From contig NC_052126.1 of assembly GCF_012273895.1 (NCBI RefSeq), positions 3,485,218-3,549,217 of the forward strand: a stretch of 64,000 nucleotides of DNA, written 5' to 3'. The notes beneath the pieces are model-generated. The model worked only from the letters and a program-made list of their open reading frames with translations, ran no database searches and was not told where the DNA came from. The translations under genes were made by a program, and so were the position numbers. The DNA is from Zerene cesonia (lineage: Eukaryota > Arthropoda > Insecta > Lepidoptera > Pieridae). Below, in pieces: positions 24,701 through 36,201 of this stretch; the stretch's first letter is position 1; each line of letters starts with the position of its first letter.

Positions 24701-26351
24701 NNNNNNNNNNNNNNNNNNNNNNNNNNNNNNNNNNNNNNNNNNNNNNNNNNNNNNNNNNNNNNNNNNNNNNNNNNNNNNNNNNNNNNNNNNNNNNNNNNNN
24801 NNNNNNNNNNNNNNNNNNNNNNNNNNNNNNNNNNNNNNNNNNNNNNNNNNNNNNNNNNNNNNNNNNNNNNNNNNNNNNNNNNNNNNNNNNNNNNNNNNNN
24901 NNNNNNNNNNNNNNNNNNNNNNNNNNNNNNNNNNNNNNNNNNNNNNNNNNNNNNNNNNNNNNNNNNNNNNNNNNNNNNNNNNNNNNNNNNNNNNNNNNNN
25001 NNNNNNNNNNNNNNNNNNNNNNNNNNNNNNNNNNNNNNNNNNNNNNNNNNNNNNNNNNNNNNNNNNNNNNNNNNNNNNNNNNNNNNNNNNNNNNNNNNNN
25101 NNNNNNNNNNNNNNNNNNNNNNNNNNNNNNNNNNNNNNNNNNNNNNNNNNNNNNNNNNNNNNNNNNNNNNNNNNNNNNNNNNNNNNNNNNNNNNNNNNNN
25201 NNNNNNNNNNNNNNNNNNNNNNNNNNNNNNNNNNNNNNNNNNNNNNNNNNNNNNNNNNNNNNNNNNNNNNNNNNNNNNNNNNNNNNNNNNNNNNNNNNNN
25301 NNNNNNNNNNNNNNNNNNNNNNNNNNNNNNNNNNNNNNNNNNNNNNNNNNNNNNNNNNNNNNNNNNNNNNNNNNNNNNNNNNNNNNNNNNNNNNNNNNNN
25401 NNNNNNNNNNNNNNNNNNNNNNNNNNNNNNNNNNNNNNNNNNNNNNNNNNNNNNNNNNNNNAGCAATATGGCGTCTTTGTGCATCCCTGCACAATGTATT
25501 GCAGCGATTTCGAATTATATTAAATTTTTCCCGGTTACTATTGTTTATATATGTACCAGGAGCGAAGACAGGCCTCTCAATTTGCCTAATCTCATTAAAA
25601 CATACGAAATATTTGGCTTGGCGTAAAAAGTACAGTGAAGATACATAGGTCATCCTTCAATAGACCAGTTTCCTGTACTGTGATGATATGCTATGCTTAC
25701 GTTTAATAGAGAAAAGTTTGTACAATTTAAATTTAATTAAAAGTTTCAATTTAACATGCTAGAGAACTTCACTGCTCTTTACTATTTGAATGGAATAAAG
25801 ATTTTCGTGTAAAAAACACTACGAATTAAGAAACTCCCGCTATTTAAAGAATGTAAAATGAAATTCAATGGATTTTGTATATTAATTCAATGACGTATGA
25901 TATTGTTTTGTAGGAATAAAACAGCAATGCTTGAACACTCATGAAAATAATAATTTTTTTTTTTTGTAAAGTGTATGTTTTGAATTTTGCATCGTACTAT
26001 CCTATCCTACTAATATTATAAATGCGAAAGTTTCTAAGGTTTTTGTTGCATTTTCACGCAAAAACTACTAAACCGATTGAAATGAGATTTGGTACGTAGA
26101 TAGCTGGACAACTGGAATAACATATAGGCAACTTTTTATCCCGATATTCCTACGGGATACGGACTTACGCGGCTGAAACCGCGGGGCGCAGCTAGTGTGT
26201 TACAATTTGTTTTTCTGTCTTACATTATCGTAATAATTATTGGTTACTTTGCAGTTCTTTTCAAAGAGTACTCACTGTCATATGTAAAATTCAAATTTCC
26301 CATAACGCTGCCACACAACCACACACATATATAACACAGCAACCACTTCAT
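21748..26351 (-). CDS. Secreted FAMeT-domain (farnesoic acid O-methyltransferase-like) protein
   Basis: Four exons with matching phases: 26351-26276, 23615-23409, 22843-22712, 21935-21748; 200 residues. The first exon gives a signal peptide (MKWLLCYICVWLCGSVMG). The rest is one FAMeT-type domain: EMHLAILGASNGHILLST, a DPVYEIVIGGGGNK turn, LSPIEFKAFYIKITEDG, then INYFSFAAWSGVEIKFLYDC near the end. The domain is named for a crustacean protein proposed to act in methyl farnesoate synthesis. Enzyme activity of FAMeT-domain proteins is disputed, and a secreted, single-domain form is unlikely to be the juvenile-hormone acid methyltransferase. I infer an extracellular binding role without proof. The first intron contains the 1000-N gap and a Helitron-like copy, so an additional exon could be hidden there, although the phase joins without one. 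Confidence 0.8.
21963..22133 (+). mobile_element. Helitron-like element, subfamily 2, copy a
   Basis: It starts TCTATACTTATATTATAAAG and ends GGGCGGACCGCTAG before T. The core differs from the main family (AAGCTGAAAGGTTTGTTTGA, ACTGGTCCGATTTCAAAAAT, TATATGTACCACGGGCGAA). It sits in the last intron of the FAMeT-like gene, about 30 bp upstream of the last exon's acceptor in transcript sense. Confidence 0.65.
22275..22431 (-). repeat. Dispersed repeat (RPT-H family), 5' part, inverted
   Basis: On the minus strand this reads TTTTTTTATGTCATAGCGGG, CAACAAAGCCTCACTTGATGG and a CACCACCCCCCATGAACG block. These are the opening blocks of the copies at 49511 and 53669. It lies in an intron of the FAMeT-like gene. 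Confidence 0.55.
24462..25461. other. Assembly gap, 1000 N
   Basis: An exact run of 1000 N, which usually marks a gap of arbitrary or unknown size. It lies in the first intron of the FAMeT-like gene. Reading frames drawn across it are artefacts. Confidence 0.99.
26005..26195 (+). mobile_element. Helitron-like element (Lep1-type), copy 6
   Basis: A well-preserved copy: TCCTACTAATATTATAAATG at the 5' end, then GAAACCGCGGGGCGCAGCTAG. It is in the first intron of the FAMeT-like gene, between the gap and the signal-peptide exon. Confidence 0.85.
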
Positions 26352-29300
26352 TGTGATTTTATTTAACGGGGATAATTTTATACGTAACTAATGTTAATAT
26401 ATCGTGGTCCGGCGGGATCTAGCGCAGAAATACGGTTGTTGTATGGACGCTGTGTGCGTTACTGTGGCGTGATTTGTGTTGCCCTTTTAGTGACGTGTAA
26501 GCGACTTGCTGCTTTTTCTGGCTTCACTGACCTGACTATAAAAATCTAGCCTGTGTTTCTGCTTTACTTTAAATAATTTGAAACTAGTAGAGCAGTTTTG
26601 TGTTAAATCGTGATAAAGAAGGAAACGAAAGGGTGTAATATATTCACATCATCATATTTATAGGGATATATTTATATCAGACATGTCATCCACCTATTGA
26701 CTCCATCATCAGATCAACTTAATAACACACGATTGTTACTAAACTTAAATGAGTATACTAGATTACAACACAATCGAAAACTAGGTAGTGCGACAACATT
26801 TACTCCCAACATATTATTACATTGTTTTTTAGTTACAATTCCTCTTTGGGAATCGCTTCACAAGTTCGGAAAATAGCGTTAAACATTCACAAAAATACAT
26901 ACATATAGACAACCATAAAACCTCCTCCTTTTCTTTTCGGAAGTCGGTTAAAACGCTAACAAAATGGCTAGTGCTACCAGTACAACGTCCGAAAACCCCA
27001 GAGGAAACGTGGTTGGAGTTATCGCAACGGACGAGATAAAACGCGCTTGTAACATTATTGTTACTAAAAATATTTAATTTATTATACCTATGTTATCCCG
27101 AGATAGCAATTCGTTATTAATTTCGATAATATTCATATTTTAAGCATTCAGAATTACATTTTAATTTCGTTTAATCGCGTTATTTCAATGAATGTATTTG
27201 GATTATTGCATCGTTTTTAAATTGTGTTTATATATTCATCGGGTGTTATATCAAATATATTCACATACACCACTCTAATCGGAGAAGTGTTAAGAAACGG
27301 CTTTCAAATTCAAACATTCAAAAGTTCAATTAGACTCAGTTCACTAACGCTTATGGATCACAAAATGCAAAAAATACATTATTTACTTACTTTCGGCAAT
27401 ATTTATTTACAAGAAGTAGTTCAATATGTCAAAGTATTCAAAACCAAATAAGTCATCAATGGCTACGAGTACAACATATGGATATCTCATTCCCGTTCTT
27501 CGATTACAAATGTTTTAAGATAACGCACCAATTCAACAGATTGGCCTCGTTCGCCCTAAATTTAGAAGACTATAGCTCAGACAGATTTCCCGCCCTAAAC
27601 TTGTTACAGACAGAGCCTGTGATAAACCTACAGTATAAAAAGCGCAGAGCTCCTAAGTACCTTCTATATTCGTTTTACGGAAAGTAGACAAAGAAGTTCA
27701 TATAACCCTAATGGTTCTTCGTTTGTATTAGCTTAACATCAAACGTATTTTATGTATTTGTTTATTTCTTGATGAATATTTATAGTAATATAACTTATTT
27801 TATCATACCCTGATAGAGTTCTAAGCTAGGCCCATTGCATAAAAAGTGTTTGCTAATTCGTCAGACAATATAGCTTAATGTTTTTCAGTTGGAGTTAATT
27901 GTTTTGAAAAGATATTTTCTAATTACGGTAATCTCCAAAATTTATTTATTTTCCGAACAGCTTTTCGCCCGCAGTTTTCTCCCGCATAGTCAAACAAAAT
28001 TCCCATTAGCTATCTATACCCAAAAGTCATATCATTAAATCACTCCGTGGGGACGTGATAGAAATACGAACAATCTTGCCTTCATAATATTAGTAAGGAA
28101 ATATGTTGAACAAAGACAATTTAACGTAAAATTGCATAAAAAAAACACACTTCTAAGTCAAAAGTAACACCATTAGTTTCGCCACAATTTTATCACGTGT
28201 TTATAAATACATGGATCCCAGTTCACAAGAAACTTTGAAGTCACATGTCATGAACAGTGTGTTATAATGAATGAACGATGTCACAGATGTCTGCATACTT
28301 AATCATGTCGGGAACACTTGCTGAATCAAGTTGGGGTTATAATTGATTCACTTGATTGAAAGGATACTAGACGCTAGTTTGGTTTCACATTGTGCAGTGT
28401 TTCTATAGCGTATCGTTTGCGATATTTGGGACATGAAGTTTTGTTGAACGGAAGGTTATTTGTCTTCGTATATATGATACTCATTTTCATCTGTGGCTTC
28501 GCTCGTGTAGTCAAAGGAAGAAATAGACAGATCAAGCTTTTCCCTGCGTAGCTCTCGTATCGGTGGGATTTCCGTAATAAATAGTATCATAATATTATGT
28601 CCAACCAACCAATCAACCAACCAAATTTCTACATCAGCGGGGTTACTTTGAACGAAGTATTGTGTATAAACGTTAGAAGTCGAAGAAAATAATAAATAAA
28701 AGATCTATCGATACAGTTATAAATATCATTAAGTCATATCACATGAAGATGTTCATTTCTTAAAAGTTCATAATGTCCCGTAATATATAAAAGACAAAAC
28801 TCGAAAACTAAATGAATTAAATAAACTTTTAAAGAACTCGTGCGTCATTTAATTGTTTTAGGACAACATATTGTGTATATATATTAGTACCAATCTAACG
28901 CTAAGTTGTTGTACTGTTACCACTCCTTACTTACTTTTAGTTACTCTTAGTAATGTATTCCTAGTTATATATTGAAAGAAAGAAAGAAAGAAGGAAACAT
29001 TTATTTAATTATTGAATGCAAAAGTAACTCTGTGACTCTGTCTCTTTCTCACTCACACCAAAACCACTCATCCGATTTGGATGAAATTTGGTACGACGTT
29101 AACTTGAGACCTCAGAAAGCTATTATTCTAGAAATCTCACGAGAACAGTACCCATACGGGATTTTCTTTGACTACGCAGACAAAACCGCGGACAGAAAGC
29201 AAATCGAATATAATATATGAGACTAAATATAATATTATTACAAACACGTAACTTCGTGAATTGTGTTCGAAACAGACTTAAAGCACGCTCTGGATAACTG

Positions 29301-31245
29301 TCCTGAAAGCAGAAGTCCAATATTGATCAATGATAGTGCTAGCCCATGAATTTTAAATACATATAGATAACATATTGTTCTATAATAATTATAAGTTTCT
29401 CTTGGTGATCAAAAAAGTAAAAATGCCTTTAAATACAATTTATAGTTGAACTCCCTAATTTATAATGTTATTCTCACAACGTAGGTACTTTTAAATATAA
29501 ATTCTACTAATACATAGCACAGATAACATAACATTATTTTAGGAAGTAAGAAACCAATTAGGTAATATATTGAATTTTATCTCGCCGTTCAGAACCGGCA
29601 CGAACAGTCAGTCTTAGATAAAAACACTGGCTTTTTATGAAGCAATTTAGCGCACGCAATCTATAAGGTCCCTCACCAGATGTCGCGACCCGCGAGCACT
29701 TTGCAAATAGCTGTTTTATTGCCTTCCCTTTTTTTACAGGAGCGCCTAAAAACTTGCCAAGAGACAAATTTGTTTTACGTGATGCTTTTGCATTATGAAC
29801 AAAACGCTTAGACCGAGAGTGGCACACATTTTTTCGGTGTAGATTTTACAAATGTGAAGCTCATTGTTTTAAACTTATATAATATTGTGTAACATTTTTA
29901 TTAATAAAATTAAAGTTTCATATGACGTATATACGTATAGCAAATAACTATTCTATTTGATTTATTTGTTTATAACCAACATTACTTTACAATGATTCTT
30001 AAAATATGTATGATTGTTTTGCTATGCTTGTCAGTTTGCTACGGAGAATAAAAGTGAATGCATCAAGCCACGTATTTTATTACCAATTTAGCGACAAATA
30101 TTAATCATATAACAAACTGTGTTCTTGCGACAAAGTAACAGATAGAAATAATAAACAGCATGCTCAAAATTAAACAGAGATATATACCTTAAACAGGAGT
30201 ATATTTTTTTACATCTGTTAATTTCTGGTAATTGTATGGAGCATTCACATTATTTGTAAAATACAATAATTTTTTGTTCTCACAGGCACAAGCAGATATA
30301 TTATGAGTTTGAAGGACTTAAATCGTTCCAAAGCTTCACCGTACGCGGAAAGAAGTTGCGGATGAAGCGTACGGTGGTTGACCGCCAACCATCCTGATGG
30401 TGCGGATGGAATTGGTTTTTAACGCGGGTGGTCCGATAAACGCGAACATAATTAGTAAAATACAAAGTACATAATTAATAAATTATACTTTGCTGGATTT
30501 ACATAAAAAAATCACAAATATTTTAAATTCCTTTCCATTTAAGAAAGTAGTCTTCATCCCTTCATTTCATGTTTTTTCTATAAGCTCACTGGCCATTAAC
30601 TTTGATTTTACTTTAAAAAAAATATATAGAACATTATTAAAAAGCGCGAATTTCGACATACGAAAGGAATATGCTGAATTGAATATTTCAAAATCAGAAC
30701 ACGTATTCAAACACGATAGAGCAAAATCACGATCACGACGAGATAATTAAATTCAACCAACCATTCGCCTTGTATTTTATTACTTAGTATTTGTATACGA
30801 AACGCGATATATTTGGCATCTCTTGCAGTAGAAATGATGAGAGCACGAACTCCAGGCTTTGTGATATGCATTCATAAATTCTTCCCCTTTGATAGTGATT
30901 GACTTGCCACTTTCGACTGTCAAGCTGGCAACCCTATCTGTTACATATTAATAATCATTTGTTTGATTAATGTCTTATTTCCAAATGTGAAATATTTTAT
31001 TCATATGCATGGTCTGTAATTTTTTTTAGAACTGCTTGTCAGAGCAAATTAATTTTTAAGAACATTTTAAGTTTACAATGTATTTTCTTGCTCATTTTAG
31101 TTTTTAATTTATTCCCCTGGTTAAGTACATGAATTGTTCTTGTCTTTTCTTTTACTTTTTTTTATGTATTTCAGTTCTTTAACCTGGCACTAATATCATA
31201 CAGCTTAGCATGTACCTAGCTCATACAATTGAATATAAATAAATC

Positions 31246-31422
31246 TAATATATAATATTCTCGTGTCACAGTTTTCGTTGCCATACTCCTCCGAAACGGC
31301 TTGACCGATTTTGATGAAATTTTTTGTGCTTATCCGGTATCTATGAGAATCGGCCAACATGTATTTTTCATATCGCTAAATGATAAGAGTAAGGCAGAAC
31401 AGCGTTTGCCGGGTGCAGCTAG
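31246..31422 (+). mobile_element. Helitron-like element, subfamily 3, copy a
   Basis: The core is CTCCGAAACGGCTTGACCGA, then AGAATCGGCCAACATGTATT, and the end is GGCAGAACAGCGTTTGCCGG then GTGCAGCTAG. Other copies are at 54076 and, inverted, at 57403. It shares the CAGCTAG terminus with the main family. Confidence 0.65.
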
Positions 31423-33389
31423 TAATACATAAAATTTTAATGAAGCAAAATAATAAAAAAAATTAAATGAAGTTTATTTGAACAATGTAATAAAGCACCT
31501 TACACTTTTATTTCAAACAATGATTGATTAATAATATTGTACACAATATTATTTTGTAAAGTTTTTTCAAACATACTCAACTATTAGTGTCTCTTGTTGA
31601 AAGAACCCTGGTGAACCTCAAAGTCTTGTCGATAATATGCATCCAGAAATGACAGACATAAGAGAATCGGCCGCTTACTTCTGTCTAACAATTGTAGAAT
31701 ATTTCAAATCAAATTTTATTTCTACTACTGAATAATACAAGGCGAACATACCCCAAGGAATCAAGGCCTTTATAATATCACCTCATTTTTTGCATTTCAC
31801 AAAGCCGCAAAACATAATATAAAGTAAACGCAAGATTTCCTTCCATTGTCAAATGAGCCGACGCAAACATTGGCTCTGCACTATTTAGTGGCAAGTTGAT
31901 ACATCGTCGGTATTTCTTGTAACGATTTCAAGGTTTTTTGTGACGAGCCGAATTGGCCAAATGATGTCCCATGCTGTTTACCATAATATGAGAGACTCGA
32001 ACTGGTAGCTAATAACCCAATAATTTTGTTTAAACAATTACCACTCCCAGTAAGTATATTCACGAGACATATATTAATGTGAATCCAAATAATTAGCAGA
32101 CAATACAATTCCAGAACAGAGGAAGCCATTTACCTTTAGTGCAACTAAAATATTAAGTATACTACTGGGAGAAGCCTCTGACTCCTGAGACGTTGTTTAA
32201 CTAGTTCAGGTGCCTAAGGGTCTATAATATTAAATCTGTACCATTATTATATCTATAATATACTACTGCATGCCCCGACTCCGCCCGGGTAGTCATTTCC
32301 CTTAATTGAAATAATGAAAACTATCCTATCTTTTAAGTTGGATCAAGCTGCACATGGTGTGCAAAATTTGATTAAGATCGGTTAAGTAGTTTAGGAGTTC
32401 ATCGCGGAAAAACAATGTGACACGTAATTAATATATATTAAGATTAGTATGTATATATTTATTTAACTCCATTTCCATTTTTCATTTTAATTTACCAGAT
32501 GAAGATGGCTTTAGAGTAATCGGTTATGTATTTTTCACCTGAGTGTAGTTAAGTTGAAATTGGTTATACCTGAGATTGCAAATCATCTAACATTCCCAAA
32601 TTTGATCATACGATCGAAGTATGCCTATAATATTTAAATACTAGCCAAGTTTTTGATGCTTTTAATTGTGCAAGACACCGGATGATATACTACTTATAAC
32701 TACTTGAAAACTTTACGTTATAATTGTGAAATTTATAAGATATGAGGCAGCATAACGCTAAGTGAAAAATACAGTGGAACACAGAATCGCCTCCTTCTTG
32801 AAGTCGTTTAAGATATTTCAAAGACCACGTTAACCTCATTTATAGTTAGAAAAATAACCTCAAAAAAGCTTCGAGACAAAGGTAGATATTGGATATTTAA
32901 ATAAACCTTCATGAAGGTCTACGGTACCAGGGATCAGATAGCCCTCAAGATTGTAATGTTGGTAAATGTAAAATAATATTTGACGTAGATATAGGGTCAC
33001 TTTAACGATTCAAAATGTTTAAAATTACCCGAGACTTTGTTCGACCTGGCCGTTCTTCGTCTTGATAACCCGAGCTTATTAGCTCAAATATTATTTTACG
33101 GGATAACAAGGGTATTTTAACTAGGGAATAGTGAATATAATTTATAGCTCAACGACTATGTTGTATCGCAAATACATACTACAAATTCTTTACTGAATAA
33201 TTATGATTTAAAATTTGTAGAGAATCCATGTATATTTATCGTTTATAGCATCACTACAATTCTATATGCCATAATACAATATATCAATTTTCCGCTGTCA
33301 ATTATTCTTTTGATATCTTATTAAGTAAATAAATGATATAGCTATGTATCTAGTTAAATCAACGAGAAACAACACCACTACCAGTACAT

Positions 33390-33582
33390 AGTATAAAACA
33401 AAGTCGCTTCCTCTGTCCCTTTGTCCCTATGTATGCTTAAATCTTTAGAACTACGCAATAGATATTATTATATATGGATGGTTTTCTTTACTAGAAAGAG
33501 TGGTTAAAGAGGATGGTTCACATGTATAATAAATTCTATTAAACTAATCCGAATTCAACGCGTGCGAAGCCGCAAAAGCTAG
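33390..33582 (+). mobile_element. Helitron-like element, subfamily 4, copy a
   Basis: It begins AGTATAAAACAAAGTCGCTT, continues CTCTGTCCCTTTGTCCCTAT, and ends AACGCGTGCGAAGCCGCAAA then AGCTAG. An inverted relative is at 55802-56002. Confidence 0.55.
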
Positions 33583-35689
33583 TAATGTAATAATGATAAC
33601 AGTATTAGAGAAGAAAATTAAGAAACAGAAGAATATATTATAATGAAACTTAGTGAATACAATTTTCGTTAAACAATTTCCATTAAAAATGGTAATGACA
33701 ACAGCAATTAAAAGGCCATTTAAACAAAACCTATAATTAAAAGACGTGGATATAATTAAAAGATCTGAGTATCACGGAAATAATTTTATCGCAATAACAC
33801 AAAACTCGCTAATAACTTCTCGTATTGAACATAAGTTGTTCGCCAGGAGTTATCTCCCCTTTCCACGCCGTCGACTCCGTGACACATAGCGGAAGCTATT
33901 TTAGTTCTCCAATCGTGACCAATTTGTTAGGTATCGATGGAGCAGAGTACGAATCCTGTTACTGTATTTACGTGATTATATTAATCGATAGATTAATATA
34001 TCTATCACTAATGCTTCTAGTAATATAAACCCCGAATGTTTGTTAGAATGGATGAATGTATTAATACTTGTTACTCTTCCTCGCGAGCTGAACAGCTTAT
34101 CGCGTCGGTGAGAAATTTGGAACAGAGGATTATTATAGGCTGGATGGTAATCCATATAGCCTACTTTTTAGCTGGCTACCACGTGAGTGTCGCCGCGGGT
34201 TACAGCTAGTCTATATATAGTTTATATTATAGAGTACGAAAAATCTAAATTGTTGCGTAATATTTGTAATGGATAAAATCATATAGCTACGTATGACAAT
34301 TTTGAAAATCCTTTTATCAATAACAAACTTAATTATTTATGTGTGACAGGCTAATTAACTTTTAATTCATATTCATTTTCATCTTGGGCGGAGACAGGAC
34401 GAGGCGTCTAGTATTCTAATGTACTAGATTTCAATCCGCGGCTTCGCTCGTATTACAAGTAATTTTCTATTTCATGGATATTCTAAGAAGAGTTGCACTT
34501 AACATTTTTACGACCTTAGTTGCGTATATCTCATCAACTATTTGTTTTACGAAAAAACCTATTTGGGGATCCTGTATTTCTTCTTTCAATGCGCTAGGGA
34601 CTGGAATTTGCTTCTTGAGTCTGTGATTCTTGAACCTTACCTTCAAGAGAAACGCGCTCCATCTTAGGCCATTTCATCTTAGCATCAGACGAGTAAATAA
34701 ATAGTTCTTTCTTAGTTTTTATTATTAATTTAATATACACTATTTCCTAGATGAATGAATCAGACAAACAGATTCCCTAACTCTCACGCAACATCCAACT
34801 ACTGAGCAAATAAAGCTGTATTTGTTTGGTGTATTCGAAAAATTATAATATTAACTCAGTATTTTCTCGGATATCGAAATAAAAGCGCTGATGTCATAGT
34901 GTATGATTGATTTATTTACCCGAAGCTATAGAGTTACCGTGTTTTCAGCATCTCAGCTTGCAATATATCAAAACTGTAGTAAAATATTGTTAACATAGAA
35001 GGTTCACTTATTCATTACTACTTTTGTCTGCGACTTCGTCCGCGTGATCATGATGGTGGATGGTGGATGGTGGATGGATGGAACACCCCCAGTGTTCAAA
35101 ATGTTGCCAGCTTTGGTTACCAGCCCGGGGGCCCGAGCGCCTGTCGGCTAATCATTTTATTATCTGTATCACAATAATAATGACGCTTGCGCTCATTTGT
35201 AACCCACGATGAAAAAGGAAAGGTGTTATAAGTTTAACGTATCTGTCTGTATGTAAACATTGATGATGATGATGATTCTTTTCAAACGTCCATCCCTCTT
35301 TTAACCCTTTTCTCACGACAAAAATAGCCTATGTCCTTCATTACCTATTATGTGTCTTAAAACAAGCTTCGCAATCAGTGAAAGATATCAAAATGACAAA
35401 TCTCCATACTAACATTAATCTTTTAAAACTTTCTCCACCTCTTTTCGCAATAAAAAGTAACTTCCTCAGGGACAACTCTTTACCAATTTCCATCGAAATC
35501 AGTTTAGGCATGAAAGTGTAAAAGACAGATTGACAAACAGAGTTACTTTCGCATTTATAAATATAGGGAGGTGAAAGAACAATAAAAACTCTTCTTAAAT
35601 TTTGCCGCAACAGGTGTAGTATATCTTGGTTGATTTATTTGCCCTCATGTTGTTAAAAGAATTGCAAATGATGATTGGCAAATTAAATC

Positions 35690-35825
35690 TACTGTGGGAG
35701 TCAAGCATGCTTCGGCACGAATTGAGCCAGTTCGCACCGGGTAAATACCATACCCCCACAGAAAACCGGCGTAAAAAGAAAAAATGATGTAGTCCTGCAC
35801 TCACACATTCCGTCCGCCGTCTATT
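35690..35825 (-). repeat. Dispersed repeat (RPT-H family), 3' part, inverted
   Basis: The plus strand has TGGGAGTCAAGCATGCTTCG, GCACGAATTGAGCCAGTTCG and CACAGAAAACCGGCGTAAAA. On the minus strand these match the 3' blocks of the copies at 19700 and 53669. A short open frame here is repeat sequence. Confidence 0.6.
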
Positions 35826-36201
35826 CCGGGACCATCTTACTCAAAGAGTAACATAATAATACGGGTCTTACTCATTCGATTTATATGTGCTGATTGTGTT
35901 CATAAGATTTATGAATGTTAATATTTATTACCACAGCTATTAGTTTTCCTAGGTACTCTATCATGAATTATTTCCATGATTCTTTCTGGCATTGACTACT
36001 CAGACTAGTGACAAATCTTTTATTTCTTTTTCTTTAGTAGCAATTCCGGATCCCCAAATGACAATTGACATTAAAGTCAATTGACAAAAATGACACCCGT
36101 CAGCGACAAATTATTTGATTTATATACACAAAAAAATATTGATGCGCCTAAATGAGCATTTTAGTCAATTTATTAATAAACTAAATCTTTAATTAATTGC
36201 C

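Larger units (their letters stand above)
26352..36201. other. Gene-poor intergenic region
   Basis: About 9.9 kb with no supported gene. It holds the presumed promoters of the FAMeT-like gene at its left end and of MON1 at its right end. Decayed repeat texts (..CCCGCGG or GGCTTCG..CGTG blocks followed by AATATTAG) occur near 27960, 28490, 32260, 34200 and 34430. At 30330-30440 there is a GGAAAGAAGTTGCGGATGAAGC/GTACGGTGGTTGACCGCC text that looks like an old retroelement remnant. A run of four GAAA-type repeats starts at 28975. Confidence 0.5.

Noticed and set aside
24262..25653. Long open frames of 350-460 codons on both strands
   Set aside because: They run through the 1000-N gap; nearly all their residues are unknown. 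The flanking ends have no recognisable motif.
26960..27060. Possible short exon starting ATGGCTAGTGCTACC
   Set aside because: The frame is open for only about 35 codons, with no donor that leads to a recognisable continuation.
29558..29827. 89-codon basic minus-strand frame
   Set aside because: I recognise no domain, signal or splice context. It may be repeat-derived or chance; a protein search with a hit in several species would change this.
30490..30750. 86-codon plus-strand frame ending in a basic stretch
   Set aside because: AT-rich codons, no motif, no neighbours that support it.
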